From Rhodococcus sp. (in: high G+C Gram-positive bacteria) (GTDB lineage Bacteria > Actinomycetota > Actinomycetes > Mycobacteriales > Mycobacteriaceae): a stretch of 55,020 nucleotides of DNA. The notes below the pieces were generated by a model. It searched no databases, was not told the DNA's origin, and saw only the letters and a list, made by a program, of their open reading frames with translations. A program made the translations under genes and the position numbers. The stretch covers positions 1 through 55,020 of the forward strand of contig SEEV01000003.1 of assembly GCA_004211695.1 (NCBI GenBank), given 5' to 3'. This document shows positions 8,493-21,041 of the stretch, one piece after another; the stretch's first letter is position 1; every line of letters starts with the position of its first letter.

Positions 8493-9802
8493 TTCTTCAC
8501 CTCGAGTTTCGAGTAGGGAGCGACAACGCGGGAAGGTCGCCGGCGTTCCGCGAGACTTCGACGTGCTGCCGTCCGGGAGACCAGCGCAGCCACCCCGAAC
8601 GTTGCCCCGAGGACCGGCCAGGCGCTCAGCCCGGTGGGCAGGAGAACCACGACCAGAAGGGTTGGGCCGACGACCTTCTGGCCGGTCATACCGAGGCTGA
8701 ACGCGCCGAGGTAACGGGCCATGGCGGGCGGCGGGGACAGCTCGGACGACAGCTCCCACGCCGCCACGGAATGGATGTTCTCCGCGATCGACAGGGCCAC
8801 GACTGCAACGAAAACGGCGGCAATGGCGACGGCGGTTCCGGACAGCTGGCCGAGAGCGAACAGACCGCAACAGACAGCCATCAGGACACCTGTCAAGGCC
8901 AGTAATCGGCTCGCCGCCGCCGTTCCCTCGGCGTACCGGGCGACATAGACCTGGAGGACCACGGTGAGGACGGTGTTGACCGCCATCAACACCGGCACCC
9001 AGGCGAGCGGCACCGAGGTGTATTCGATGACCCAGATCGGGAGCAGAACGATCAACACGGTGTCGTACAGCGACAGGACACCGTTGCCGACCGTGAAAAC
9101 CATGAACCACCAGTCACGGAACGGCGAACGCACCGTGGTAGCGGGAGACGCGGTATCGAGGGAATCACGCTCCGCACGTGAAGGTCGGTGCAGCATCACC
9201 GTTCCCGTCCGGCGGAGCACGTACCGCACGGCGGCAGCGACCACCAGGAAGGAAATTCCGTTACCCACGAACAGCGCCGTGAACGCGGCCGGCCGACCGG
9301 TCGCGAAGACAACCCCCGCGAGAAGGAATCCTGCCGTGAGTCCCACATTCCGGACCGCGCGGATGGTGGCCATCGTGCGTGTCCGATCCCGGCCTCCGAT
9401 CACCGACGTCACGACGGCCTGCTGGATCGGACTGCTCGCTCGATCGGCCGCGGTGAGCAGCACCGTCAGCACCAGAAAGGTGGTGAAGTCGGAGACGAGT
9501 GCAAAACAGACGTACCCGATGCCGCGCAGCAGCAGAAGGACCACGTAGAACCGTCCCGCCCCCACCCGGTCCGCCAGTCTGCCGAGGGGCACCGGGGCGA
9601 GCAGGGCGAGTCCGCCCGCAAGAGTGGTCGCGAGGGCTATCTGGTTCGCGGTGATGCCGACGACGCCGATGAAGTAGAGGGCGAAGGAGGCGAAGAACAT
9701 TCCGGTGCCGAGAGAGTCGATGCCGGCACCGACGGCCAGCGTGCGAGCCGTCGGGGTGTCGGGCAGTAGCGCGTCGCCCAGCCGCCGCAGGACGGCGTTC
9801 AC
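8489..9802 (-). CDS. MFS transporter, probable product exporter (operon gene 10)
   Basis: A 437-aa membrane protein with about 12 predicted helices and an MFS layout: GTGMFFASFALYFIGVVGI early, then the cytoplasmic-loop motif GRLADRVGAGRFYVV. Start is GTG 9802, overlapping the previous stop as GTGA (9799-9802). The frame is open further upstream, but that part is the shadow of the preceding gene. It looks like a drug-efflux-type carrier. Its place inside a fully coupled biosynthetic operon makes export of the product, or self-resistance, the likely role. The substrate is inferred from context only. Confidence 0.87.
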   Translation of the reverse strand: MNAVLRRLGDALLPDTPTARTLAVGAGIDSLGTGMFFASFALYFIGVVGITANQIALATTLAGGLALLAPVPLGRLADRVGAGRFYVVLLLLRGIGYVCFALVSDFTTFLVLTVLLTAADRASSPIQQAVVTSVIGGRDRTRTMATIRAVRNVGLTAGFLLAGVVFATGRPAAFTALFVGNGISFLVVAAAVRYVLRRTGTVMLHRPSRAERDSLDTASPATTVRSPFRDWWFMVFTVGNGVLSLYDTVLIVLLPIWVIEYTSVPLAWVPVLMAVNTVLTVVLQVYVARYAEGTAAASRLLALTGVLMAVCCGLFALGQLSGTAVAIAAVFVAVVALSIAENIHSVAAWELSSELSPPPAMARYLGAFSLGMTGQKVVGPTLLVVVLLPTGLSAWPVLGATFGVAALVSRTAARRSLAERRRPSRVVAPYSKLEVKK

Positions 9803-10578
9803 GGCACGTCTCCAGGGATGACGAACGCGCGCACGAGTTCGGCAGACCGCTGCACATGCGTGGGCGTGGCCGCTTCCGGGGCGGGGCGGCGCAGGTGGTT
9901 CCAGGTGTAGCGGCGGGCCGCGTTGACGAGCAGATCCGGTTGCCCCGACCTCTCTGATTGCACCGACGTCTCCGATTGCACCGACGTCGCGGCTCGCGCA
10001 ACCAGGGCTGACGCGATGAGCAGCCGGCTCAACCGGTCGACCAGCACCCACCCGGCGGCGGCGACGATCGCGGGGTCCGCCCCGACCCATTCGTGTCGGG
10101 TGGTACGCACCCCCGCGAGTGCGTCGTCCACCATCTGCCAGGCCGCGAGCAACCGTCCCTGCGGAGCCGCGCCGAGGAGTTCCCGCGTCCGGTCGGTGAC
10201 CGCGTCGAAGTGCTCGGGACGCGTGAGCAACTCCAACGCGTGGACGGTGAGCGCTCCGCGGTCGGCTCGGGCGTCATCGCTCCCGTCGACGCGGGCGGTG
10301 TCCGCTGCGAGCGAGTAGGTGACACAGCGCGCGGCGGCCCTGCGTGCTCGACCGTGCGACATCTGCGGAATGTCGTGCCAGGCACGGGCGGCCATCACGT
10401 CCACCACGCGGTCGGCGACCTCCTCCCGTCGAGCGATGCCCCAAGGGCTGGATTCTTCGAAAACATCTGCTGTGCTGATCAACCCGGCGACCGCATCCTC
10501 CAGGATCCTGACGCCACCGGTGGCCCACTCCGCCGCGACCCGTTCGGGTGTGTTCGACGCGAGGAAACGTGTGTTCAT
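9799..10578 (-). CDS. Unknown mostly helical protein (operon gene 9)
   Basis: A 259-aa protein that I do not recognise. Start ATG 10578 overlaps the aminotransferase stop (ATGA, 10575-10578) and the end overlaps the MFS start, so it is clearly translated in series. It looks soluble and mainly alpha-helical, rich in Ala, Arg and Glu, with no signal peptide or membrane segment. A near repeat TSVQSETSVQSERSGQPD lies around residues 197-214. Histidines and acids are scattered (AWHDIPQMSHGRARR, RPEHFDAVTDR), but I see no recognisable metal or cofactor motif. A tailoring enzyme, helper or immunity protein are all possible. Confidence 0.8.
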   Translation of the reverse strand: MNTRFLASNTPERVAAEWATGGVRILEDAVAGLISTADVFEESSPWGIARREEVADRVVDVMAARAWHDIPQMSHGRARRAAARCVTYSLAADTARVDGSDDARADRGALTVHALELLTRPEHFDAVTDRTRELLGAAPQGRLLAAWQMVDDALAGVRTTRHEWVGADPAIVAAAGWVLVDRLSRLLIASALVARAATSVQSETSVQSERSGQPDLLVNAARRYTWNHLRRPAPEAATPTHVQRSAELVRAFVIPGDVP

Positions 10579-11495
10579 GCGTACTCCAGCCAGTGACGGT
10601 AGGTGGGCTCGCGGCCGCGGACGACGTCGTGGAAGACGTCCCGCAACTGCTTGGTGATCGGACCGCAGCCGCCCGCCGCCAGCGGGCGGTCGTCGACCGA
10701 CGCCACCGGGACCACCTCGGCGGCCGTGCCGGTGAGAAACGCCTCGTCGGCGACATAGAGGTCGCTGCGAGTCAGGCTCTGTTCCCGCACGGTCATCCCC
10801 AGGTCGCGAGCGAGGGTGATCACGGTATCCCGGGTGAGACCGGGCAGAATGTTGTCGCTGACCGGCGGGGTGGTCAACACATCGTCGTGAACGGCGAAGA
10901 TGTTCGCGGCGGACGCCTCGGCCACGTGCCCCGTGGACGTGAGCATCAGCGCGTCGTCGTAACCGGCGCGCAGAGCGGAGACCTTGGCCAGGGCCGAATT
11001 CACATAGGCACCGGTTGCTTTGGCCATCGGCGGGACCGAATGGACTCCGTTCCGTTGCCAGCTGCTGACCATCAGGCGGCAGCCCTCCTGGTCCGCGGTC
11101 TCACCGAGGTACGACCCCCACGGCCAGGCCGCGATGGCGACCCGGGCGTTGTCCAACGCAGGCGCGACGCCCATCGAGCCGTAACCGAGGTAGATGATCG
11201 GGCGCAGATAGCCGGAGTCCAAGCCGGTGCGGCGCAGCAACTCGAGCGAGATCTCGGTGAGCTCGTCCACCGACCATCCGGGGTCCAGCAGGTACACGCG
11301 GGCCGAGTCGTGCAGCCGTCGCAGGTGGTCACGCAGCCGGAAGACAGCCGGACCACGGTCCGTCTCATAGGCCCGGATGCCCTCGTAGACGCCCCATCCG
11401 TAGTGCAGACTCGGTGTCAACACGTGGACCTGCGCCTGGTCCCAGGCGACGAACTCGCCGTCCATCCAGACGGTACTGGTCGGGGTCAGTTCCAT
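10575..11495 (-). CDS. Class IV aminotransferase, branched-chain type (operon gene 8)
   Basis: A 306-aa PLP-dependent fold-type IV enzyme. Signatures are VWMDGEFVAWDQAQVHVLTPSLHYGWGVYEGIR at the start (family pattern with H-Y-G..V-Y-E-G-I-R), MAKATGAYVNSALAK with the PLP lysine, ALMLTSTGHVAEASAANIF and TGTAAEVVPV near the C-terminus. These fit branched-chain aminotransferases better than D-amino-acid aminotransferase or aminodeoxychorismate lyase. Start ATG 11495 overlaps the upstream gene by 10 bp, the only junction in the operon not overlapping by 4 bp. Inside this operon it probably makes or consumes a dedicated amino acid. The amino-acid substrate cannot be read from the sequence. Confidence 0.87.
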   Translation of the reverse strand: MELTPTSTVWMDGEFVAWDQAQVHVLTPSLHYGWGVYEGIRAYETDRGPAVFRLRDHLRRLHDSARVYLLDPGWSVDELTEISLELLRRTGLDSGYLRPIIYLGYGSMGVAPALDNARVAIAAWPWGSYLGETADQEGCRLMVSSWQRNGVHSVPPMAKATGAYVNSALAKVSALRAGYDDALMLTSTGHVAEASAANIFAVHDDVLTTPPVSDNILPGLTRDTVITLARDLGMTVREQSLTRSDLYVADEAFLTGTAAEVVPVASVDDRPLAAGGCGPITKQLRDVFHDVVRGREPTYRHWLEYA

Positions 11496-12757
11496 TGTTC
11501 TGCTTTCGATTCGGTGGCGGCGGACCGCCGGGACGGGACAGGGACTGCCGGCGCACCGACCAGCTCCAGTCGACGCTCGATGCTGCGCGATTGCAGCGAC
11601 AGAGCCTCTCGATAGTTGTCGGCCCCTTCGCCGCGGAAGGAGAACCAGCCCCAGCGGGGACGCAGTTGGCACCCACGCGCGATCTTGGCCTCGTAGGCGG
11701 CGAGGCCGTAGTGGATGCGACGGATGCCATGCTCCACCGCCCACCTCGCCGTCTCGTGGTACGTCAAGGTCAGGTAGCAACCACGAACACCCGGGGCGAA
11801 GCCTGCGGTCCGCGCGAACAGCGTGTCGCGGGTACGTAGATAGAGCACGAATCCCACGAGGCGGCCGCCCTGCTCGGCGCCGAGCACCACACAAGACTCG
11901 CCCAATTCCTCACGGATGGCGTCGAAATCGCGGCGAACCCGGTCCTCGCCGCCGGGTAGCCCGTACTTGGCCCGATGAGCGACCTGGAGGTCGACCACCT
12001 GGTCGTCGATCGCGGTGGGACCCCAGCGGACCACCGTGCGCAGACCCGCCCGGGTGTAGTCCGCGATCTCCTTGCGGAGCCGGACGCGACGGCGTTTGCT
12101 CAGGCTCGCGAGATAGTCCGCCCAGCTGTACCCACTCAGGTCCTGGACGCCCTCGGCCCCCAGCAAGGCCGCCGTGTACCCGGCGCGCGCCGCGGAACCG
12201 TCGACGTGCTCGGCTTCCGGGTCCCCGACGTACAGCAATGCGGTACTGCGGCACCCGAGTTCGTCACCGGCTCGACCGAGCAGATCGGGCAGGGCCGCCA
12301 TGACCGCACGGCGCTCATCAGGTGAACGGCCGGGCACATGTGCCACGCCGTGGTGATTCCCGAAGGTGGCGAGCGCCACCGACGGGTACTGATCGTCGCG
12401 GGCGCCGGGCAGTGCTTCGGTGAGTGCGGCCCAGCGCTCCTGATCGGGCTGATCGAGCAACTCGGGTTCGGCCATCGGCCCGGGGGTTCCCGCGAGCCGG
12501 GGCGGGTCGTAGAAGAGCAGGCCACCCGGCCGCGCCGTGAACAGCAGTGGCGCGAACGCGACGGCCCGGCCGTCCTCACGCACCTCGAGGTAACGCACCT
12601 CGTGCAGGTCGGTGCGTTCGGTGAACCGCCACCACCGCGCGTCCTCCCAGATGATGTCCGGATCGGCGATGCCCGCGAAGTCCGCGGCGAGCGGGCGGGC
12701 ACCGCGAGGCAGGACGTGGCCGGTGAGCCCGTCGAGTGCGGTCCGGGTGGTGGTCAT
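11486..12757 (-). CDS. FemAB/BioF2-type GNAT acyltransferase (operon gene 7)
   Basis: A 423-aa protein starting at ATG 12757. The C-terminal half (about 210-400) matches the Acetyltransf_6 / BioF2-like GNAT fold: YLASLSKRRRVRLRKEIADY, VVLGAEQGGRLVGFVLYLRTRD, then a YLTLTYHETARWAVEHGIRRIHYG segment and a KIARGCQLRPRWGWFSF end. Relatives include FemX-like enzymes that transfer amino acids from aminoacyl-tRNA, as well as acyl-CoA users. It may acylate or aminoacylate the pathway intermediate, giving a peptide bond without a synthetase module. It is coupled by ATGA (12754-12757) to the ATP-grasp gene before it. Confidence 0.8.
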   Translation of the reverse strand: MTTTRTALDGLTGHVLPRGARPLAADFAGIADPDIIWEDARWWRFTERTDLHEVRYLEVREDGRAVAFAPLLFTARPGGLLFYDPPRLAGTPGPMAEPELLDQPDQERWAALTEALPGARDDQYPSVALATFGNHHGVAHVPGRSPDERRAVMAALPDLLGRAGDELGCRSTALLYVGDPEAEHVDGSAARAGYTAALLGAEGVQDLSGYSWADYLASLSKRRRVRLRKEIADYTRAGLRTVVRWGPTAIDDQVVDLQVAHRAKYGLPGGEDRVRRDFDAIREELGESCVVLGAEQGGRLVGFVLYLRTRDTLFARTAGFAPGVRGCYLTLTYHETARWAVEHGIRRIHYGLAAYEAKIARGCQLRPRWGWFSFRGEGADNYREALSLQSRSIERRLELVGAPAVPVPSRRSAATESKAEQWN

Positions 12758-13980
12758 GCTGCGTCCTCGCTTTCGAGACGGTCCCAGACGAATCCGGCGC
12801 TCACCTGCTCGGCGGTGGTGACCAATCGGTGTCCCAGAGCCGTGAAGTCCGGGTCCGTGATCACCCAGAAGGCGAGGAAGTCCGCCGACTTGCGCTCGCT
12901 GTACCGGGCGGGGCTCCACTCGTCCCCGACGTGGGTGTTCAAGGTGAAGTCGTGCACGCCCGGCGGCGCGTCCGGCAGTCGCTGCACCCTGCCCAGTCGT
13001 GGCGGCACGCCGTAGAACGCGGCGTGCGGGGCGGTCGCCACCCGCTCCCGGACAGCGTCCAGGTCGGTGGGGAGCCCGCATTCCACCCGTGCCCACAGGT
13101 GCCGGGGGTCGATGCCGAGGACATGACGCAGCATCGTCGGTATCGGGCCGCCACCGATGCGGGCGGCCACTTCGCACAGCACGATATCGCCGCTGCCGGT
13201 GACGAAGAACTCGGCGTGCACGCAGACGGTGGGCGGGGAGACGAGTGCATCGACGAGTCGCCAGGTTTCGTCCACCAGCCGCGCACAGATCGGGTCGGCG
13301 GTATCGACGGACCGCGAGCCGAACGGGGCGTCCGTCCAGTGTTCGAGGCATCCCTGGCCGGTGTAGCGGGACACGACCGCCGCCACCGGGCGCCCGCCGA
13401 CCCGGAACGCGTCCACATGGTGCACCGCGCCGTCGACGAACTCCTCGACCTCATAGGGTGCCGCCGCGACGATGTCGGCGAGATCGGCCGCCTGCGCCGG
13501 CGAGTCGAGAACGTACACGCCGGTGGAGCCGGAACCGCTGCGTGGCTTGACGACGACGTGACCCGGATGGCGGCCCATGAAGTCTGCGATGTCTGCCGGG
13601 TGCCGCACCGGCGCGAAGGCGGGAACGAGAAGTCCTGCTGCCTGTGCCAATTCCTTCATCAGGATCTTGTCGCGGTAGGCGGCAGCAGTGGCGGTGTCCA
13701 GTCCGGGCAGCCCGAGTTCGCCGCGCAACCTGGCTGCCCGTTCCACGTCGACCTCGGCCAGGGCGAAGACCGCGTTCGGCCGGTGCCGTCCGGCGAGCTC
13801 CCGAGCAGCGCCCAGCACCGCGTCGTCGTCGGTGTAGTCGGTGACCGTGACGATCTCGGCGAATCCCTCCCCCGGATCCGCACCGGCGGCGCAGACCGCC
13901 ACCAGCTGTCCGCACTTCTCGGGCAGCCACCGGGCAAAGGGCAGCCCGGCGCCCCGCGCACTGATCAGTACGAGAATCAT
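12754..13980 (-). CDS. ATP-grasp ligase (operon gene 6)
   Basis: A 408-aa ATP-grasp enzyme from ATG 13980. The N-terminal domain begins MILVLISARGAGLPFARWL. The ATP-grasp core has VVVKPRSGSGSTGVYVL (lysine plus glycine-rich loop), YEVEEFVDG, and CVHAEFFVTGSGDIVLCEVAARIGGG as the metal-binding end. In the last motif the usual E-x-N is E-V-A, so one standard magnesium ligand is replaced. Known relatives are L-amino-acid ligases and carnosine-synthase-like enzymes that form dipeptides through acyl-phosphates. It is likely the main peptide-bond-forming enzyme of the operon. Both junctions are 4-bp ATGA overlaps. Confidence 0.85.
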   Translation of the reverse strand: MILVLISARGAGLPFARWLPEKCGQLVAVCAAGADPGEGFAEIVTVTDYTDDDAVLGAARELAGRHRPNAVFALAEVDVERAARLRGELGLPGLDTATAAAYRDKILMKELAQAAGLLVPAFAPVRHPADIADFMGRHPGHVVVKPRSGSGSTGVYVLDSPAQAADLADIVAAAPYEVEEFVDGAVHHVDAFRVGGRPVAAVVSRYTGQGCLEHWTDAPFGSRSVDTADPICARLVDETWRLVDALVSPPTVCVHAEFFVTGSGDIVLCEVAARIGGGPIPTMLRHVLGIDPRHLWARVECGLPTDLDAVRERVATAPHAAFYGVPPRLGRVQRLPDAPPGVHDFTLNTHVGDEWSPARYSERKSADFLAFWVITDPDFTALGHRLVTTAEQVSAGFVWDRLESEDAA

Positions 13981-15065
13981 CTGACGGTTTCCTTCCTGGT
14001 CAGCACTGCGCGGTCGGTTGCCCCGACATTCGTTGCCAGCGTGGCGAAGACTTCCGCGGTCCGCGTGTCCAGCGGTATGCCGTGCGCACGCCGCTCGCGC
14101 TCGCGGGTGCGTTGGGGGTCGCCCGGAGCCACCACGGGTGCCCCCGTGGCGGGGGTGGCCCCACGCACGGCGCCCAGGAGGTCGGTCAGCCCGGCTGCAA
14201 ATTGCTCGTGCCCAGTGAACGCTCCGGGGTCCAGAGCGAGGACGAAGTGGCCGACCCCGCGGCTTCGCCCGGGTGTTCCGTCACCGACCTGTTCGAGCCG
14301 CCAGTCGGGCGGCGACCCGGTCAACACCGCCCCCAGCAGGGTGACCGCCATCGCCAGGCCCTGCCCTTTGTACCCGCCGAGCGGAGACAGGGCGTACGCC
14401 TCGTCGGGTGCCGAGGTCGGTTGCCCGTCGACGTCGGTCGCCCAGCCACTGTTCAGCGGCCGTCCCTCGGCCCGGCGGAGCTTCACCTCACCGAAACACA
14501 CTTGGCTGGTGGCCATGTCGAGGGCGAACTCGTCGTCCTCCGCACCCGCGGCCACACTGATCGGGTTGGTGCCGAACAGCGGTTCGACCCCGCCGTACGG
14601 GGCCACCCGGGAGGCGGCGGAGGTGACCGCGATGCCGATCAGCCCCTGCCCGGCCAGGTGCCGGGTGTAGACGGACGCCGCGCCGAAGTGGTTGGAGTTG
14701 CGCACACCCACCGCCGCGACGCCGAAGGCCCTGGCCCGGTCGGCGGCCAGCCGAGCGGCAGCGAGTCCGGCGAGCACACCGAGTGCGCCGTCGGCATCCA
14801 GCAGCAGTCCGGCCCCACGGTCCCGGACCACGGCCGGGCACGCCGCCGCATTCGCGACGCCGGTCGCGAGTTCGTCCAGGTACTGCGGCAGCAACCGCAG
14901 TCCGTGGGTGTCGATTCCGCGCAACGACGTGTCGACGAGCGCGGCGGCCACAAGACCGGCGTCGTCCTCCGGCACTCCGGCCTCGACGAGCGCGAGGGAA
15001 GCGAGAGTGCGGGCCTCCTGTTCGTCGAGTAGCGAATCGCTGTCCGGCCCTGAGCTGTTGATCAT
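13977..15065 (-). CDS. Ldh2/MDH2-family NAD(P)H oxidoreductase (operon gene 5)
   Basis: A 362-aa protein of the malate/L-lactate dehydrogenase (Ldh_2) family, starting at ATG 15065. Signatures are LRGIDTHGLRLLPQYLDEL, GVRNSNHFGAASVYTRHLA with the catalytic-region histidine, FGTNPISVAAG, ALDMATSQV and LSPLGGYKGQGLAM. Besides malate or ureidoglycolate, this family includes imine reductases such as delta1-piperideine-2-carboxylate reductase. Next to an aminotransferase and an aminomutase, reduction of a keto or cyclic imino acid is a reasonable guess. It overlaps both neighbours by 4 bp. The family is certain; the substrate is inferred. Confidence 0.87.
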   Translation of the reverse strand: MINSSGPDSDSLLDEQEARTLASLALVEAGVPEDDAGLVAAALVDTSLRGIDTHGLRLLPQYLDELATGVANAAACPAVVRDRGAGLLLDADGALGVLAGLAAARLAADRARAFGVAAVGVRNSNHFGAASVYTRHLAGQGLIGIAVTSAASRVAPYGGVEPLFGTNPISVAAGAEDDEFALDMATSQVCFGEVKLRRAEGRPLNSGWATDVDGQPTSAPDEAYALSPLGGYKGQGLAMAVTLLGAVLTGSPPDWRLEQVGDGTPGRSRGVGHFVLALDPGAFTGHEQFAAGLTDLLGAVRGATPATGAPVVAPGDPQRTRERERRAHGIPLDTRTAEVFATLATNVGATDRAVLTRKETVR

Positions 15066-16548
15066 GAAGCACTCCAATACATGAAGACGTGCGGTCCTAT
15101 TTCCGGGATCTCGTACTCCGGACCGAGAATCTGGAAGCCGTGCTTGGTGTAGAACCCCGCGGCAGAAGTGCGGGCGTTGCACCAGACCACGCCGGCGCCG
15201 GACAGCGCGGCGTTCGTGAGGACGGTGCGCAGGATGGCGAGCCCTGCGCCGGTGCCGCGGACCTCGTCGAGGGTGGCCATGCCGCGAAGGCGCCGGCCCC
15301 GGCCCGGGATCAGGCCCGGCACGGCGTGTTCGCCCGGTGGATCCTCGTCGTACAGCGACGCCGCCCCTACCGGCCTTCCCGCGAGGAGCGCGGCGAAGTG
15401 CCGGGCCCCGGGGTGATCGTCTTCGGGATATGCGCAACTCGAGACGGGCTGTCCGGGCCGCAGCACCGTGTGGCGGATCGGTCGCACGACGTCGGCGGGC
15501 ACCGGCCGGACCCGCCAGCCGTGGGCGGCGGGATCGGGGACGAATCCGGACCCGGGCCGATCGGGGAGGGTGACGCGGCCGGTGCCGTCGAGGGTCAGTC
15601 CGTGACCCGTGTTCACCGCCAGCAGGTCGACCGCGTCGACGTCCAGATGGTCGGCCAATCCCCCGAGGTGGGCCGTGGCCGATACCCCCGCAACCGACTC
15701 CGGCATGCAGCCGAGCATGGTGACCAGACCGCGCTCACGCGCCCGCCGCAGCAGCGCGAGGGACGGTGTGATGCCCCCGGCCTTCATCGGCTTGACGTTG
15801 ATGCCGTCGAACGCGTCGGTGCAGGCATCCAGGTCCCGCGGCGAGGCGATGCTCTCGTCGGCTATCACCGGGATCGGACTGCGCTCCTTGAGTATCCGGG
15901 CCTCCCGCCACGCCGAGCGCGGAAACGGCTGCTCGATCAGCTGCACACCGAGGTCCGTCAGATCGGGCAGGACGGGGAGCAGACGGGACAGCTCCCAGCC
16001 GCAGTTGCCGTCGACGTAGAACGGCGCGTCCGTGTGACGGCGGAGTTCCTCGAGCACGGTGAGGTCGGCGGGGTCGGCGAGCTTGATCTTGTAGGCCGAC
16101 CATCCGGGTCGCTCGCGCAACTTCCGGACCATCACTTCGGTCTCGTCGAGCCCGATGCTGAAACTCGACCTTAACCCCTGCGGACGGTCCAGGCCTAGGG
16201 ACTTCCACAGCGGCACCCCGAGCAGCCGTGCCCGCACGTCGTGCACCGCGGTGTCGAGCGCGGCGAGAACGAACGGCGAATCGGGCAGTTCGGCAGACAG
16301 CCTGCGCCACACCGCGAACGGGTCTTCGGGACCCGTCTCGATCAGAAGTGGAGCAATCCGGCGAAGGTCTGCGTGCAGTTGGTCCAGGCCGGAGTTGTAG
16401 TGGTCGGTCATGAACGCGGATGCCTCTCCGAATCCGCTGACGCCGTCCTGCTCCACCTCCACCACCAGTGCCCGCTGGACCGGGATCGCCTCTCGTGCGG
16501 AGCGCCACAGATGCCGCTGGGTCAAGCTGACTTCGTGCGCGGTGACCT

Positions 16549-16552
<4 letters not shown>
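15062..16552 (-). CDS. Dipeptide-epimerase-like enolase fused to a GNAT domain (operon gene 4)
   Basis: A 496-aa two-domain protein from GTG 16552, which overlaps the aminomutase stop (GTGA). Residues 1-340 are an enolase-superfamily barrel of the muconate-lactonising/dipeptide-epimerase group: Lys155-x-Lys157 in YKIKLAD, metal ligands Asp181 (VDGNCGW), Glu207 (LIEQP) and Asp232 (ADES), Lys254 in NVKPMKAGG, then GCMPES. This two-lysine layout is that of L-Ala-D/L-Glu epimerases. Residues 355-496 form a GNAT acetyltransferase domain (SSCAYPEDDHPG, GMATLDEVRGTGAGLAIL, FYTKHGF). One chain could therefore epimerise and acylate a dipeptide product. The fusion is real: the frame is unbroken and the domain border lies inside one gene. 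Confidence 0.85.
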
Positions 16553-20886
<4,334 letters not shown>

Positions 20887-20910
20887 AGGGTATCAAGCCG
20901 CTCACCAGCA

Positions 20911-20924
20911 CCAAATCGATTTGA
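20911..20924. promoter_or_regulatory. LacI-type operator site 1
   Basis: CCAAATCGATTTGA, matching the perfect palindrome at 20948-20961 in 13 of 14 positions. It lies 25 bp upstream of the repressor start codon, consistent with self-repression. Confidence 0.7.
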
Positions 20925-20943
20925 AGATTGGTCAGCGACGCTA

Positions 20944-20972
20944 TTGTCCAAATCGATTTGGTTCCGTACGGT
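20944..20972 (+). promoter_or_regulatory. Likely promoter of the NCS1 permease operon
   Basis: TTGTCC (20944-20949) and TACGGT (20967-20972) are separated by exactly 17 bp. Operator site 2 covers the last bases of the -35 box and the spacer, so bound repressor would block polymerase. The boxes are assigned by eye. Confidence 0.45.
20948..20961. promoter_or_regulatory. LacI-type operator site 2
   Basis: CCAAATCGATTTGG is a perfect 14-bp palindrome with the central CG typical of LacI-family sites. Its centre is 37 bp from that of site 1. It lies inside the likely permease promoter. Confidence 0.8.
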
Positions 20973-21041
20973 GACCGGCATCACGCTGGTCGACGGCACA
21001 CTGCCGTGGCCCGCTCCGTGCCCGATCATCCGGAGGATTTC

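Noticed and set aside
10575-11495. Class IV enzyme as aminodeoxychorismate lyase (folate or para-aminobenzoate, fitting AurF)
   Set aside because: The N-terminal DGEF..H-Y-G block and AEASAANIF fit branched-chain aminotransferases better, and no aminodeoxychorismate synthase is nearby. Not fully excluded.
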